From positions 1,637,101-1,701,100 of the forward strand of contig JACBWW010000003.1 in the NCBI GenBank assembly GCA_020086605.1: a DNA stretch of 64,000 bases, read 5' to 3'. Origin of the DNA: Lanius collurio. Lineage: Eukaryota; Chordata; Aves; Passeriformes; Laniidae. The position numbers were made by a program, and so were the translations under genes. Of the stretch, positions 63,332-64,000 are shown piece after piece. The stretch's first letter is position 1; each line of letters begins with the position of its first letter. A model generated the notes under the pieces. It did no database searches, was not told the DNA's origin, and worked only from the letters and a program-made list of their open reading frames with translations.

Positions 63332-63386
63332 AAAAAAAAAAAAAAAACCCTCAAACCAACAAAACAACCAACCAACCAATGAACAA
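63332..63386. repeat. Poly(A) tract with A/C-rich extension
   Basis: Sixteen A (63332-63347), then 'ccctcaaaccaac', and a short (CCAA)n run near 63367-63380. Same architecture as the tracts at 11.0 and 50.1 kb. Confidence 0.85.
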
Positions 63387-64000
63387 AACCAATTTGTCAT
63401 TAAATCCATGAAAAAACTTCCATGATTTTGAAGTACCAGAGTTTCTTACAGGACTAGATTTCATTTTCAAGGAAGCTCTTTTTTTAAATAATTTCTGAAT
63501 TGGAACAACTATACCAGATATGGCCAAGCACATGATTCAGAACAAAACCATATACTCCAATTCCTTTCAATATCTGCTGCCACCTTGCAACCCCTCTATC
63601 TGCTGTGAGTTGTTATTTCCCAGGAAAAGGTGGCAGAAAGTTAACTTGTACATCCAGATTTGTGGCAAATGCCCAAGGACCCTCACCTTTACTCCCATTA
63701 GCTTGTCCTCCTGCCAAAAAATTTTACAGTGCTCTGCATTCATGAAGTTTTGTGCTTTTGCAAATAGTCAAAAGTAAACAAATTTCTTTCCAGTGGTGCA
63801 GGCTCTGCCTTCCAAAGAGGCACATTTCTGAGCAAGCAGAGCAGCAAATACTACCTTCCTTTCCTCACCTAATGCCCTGCCACCACCCACAACATTTGGA
63901 CTCCTCCCAGGGTCAAAAATGACAGTTGTTTCTCTTCTCAACCTGAAAGACGAGGCATTAAAAATATTAACATGAAGGTGTGTGAATCTTGGAGAGCACG

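Larger units (their letters stand above)
59789..64000. other. Non-coding stretch, no gene seen
   Basis: AT-rich with T-rich runs near 62092-62180. It contains the 49-bp tandem duplication at 62.35 kb and an A/C-rich tract at 63.3 kb. Open frames of 60-88 codons show no known protein pattern. No repeat family was recognised. Confidence 0.5.

Overview
This window looks like bird nuclear DNA. The main evidence is seven fragments of the CR1 non-LTR retrotransposon. CR1 is the dominant avian repeat, and these copies keep its diagnostic 3' end, with the short terminal repeat related to ATTCTATG. Also present are one avian LTR-type repeat, one MIR-type tRNA-derived SINE, and many poly(A)/A-C-rich or poly(T)/T-G-rich tracts of the kind common in songbird assemblies. 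A passerine is plausible but not shown. Outside two CpG-rich spots the DNA is AT-rich and poor in CpG, as expected for intergenic or intronic sequence.

Layout. 1-12.86 kb: AT-rich non-coding DNA with three CR1 copies (1.85, 3.4 and 4.5 kb) and a perfect 13-bp stem-loop at 9.0 kb. 12.86-14.47 kb: a strong CpG island broken by a 295-bp assembly gap (13417-13711). It carries a GC-box/G-quadruplex cluster, a CTCF-like site and, at its right edge, two CGCTAATTA motifs. This is the only clear promoter candidate, and its direction cannot be decided from the sequence alone. 14.5-28.6 kb: non-coding DNA with one short CR1 and a tight G-quadruplex motif at 22.5 kb. 28.6-28.7 kb: a very small CpG-rich patch with a good CTCF-like core. 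28.7-41.5 kb: non-coding DNA with one CR1 and a palindrome flanked by 11-bp direct repeats at 34.2 kb. 41.5-42.1 kb: an LTR/leader-type retroviral repeat, reverse orientation. 42.1-53.4 kb: low-complexity-rich DNA, including a probable ancient amniote repeat at 45.7-46.2 kb. 53.4-53.6 kb: the MIR. 54.2 kb: CR1. 59.0-59.8 kb: the longest CR1 copy, with remnants of its reverse-transcriptase reading frame. 62.35 kb: a perfect 49-bp tandem duplication.

No protein-coding exon could be recognised on either strand, and no tRNA, rRNA, snRNA or CRISPR array was seen. The longest gap-free reading frames (about 212, 163 and 152 codons) resemble no known protein and partly overlap repeats. The window is best read as one CpG-island promoter, with its first exon probably in or beside the gap, set in a long intron or intergenic stretch. 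Two weak candidate exons (47386-47596 and 57700-57795, + strand) are recorded for testing. No convincing new biological system was found. The more unusual observations are small local rearrangements and putative regulatory or insulator elements.
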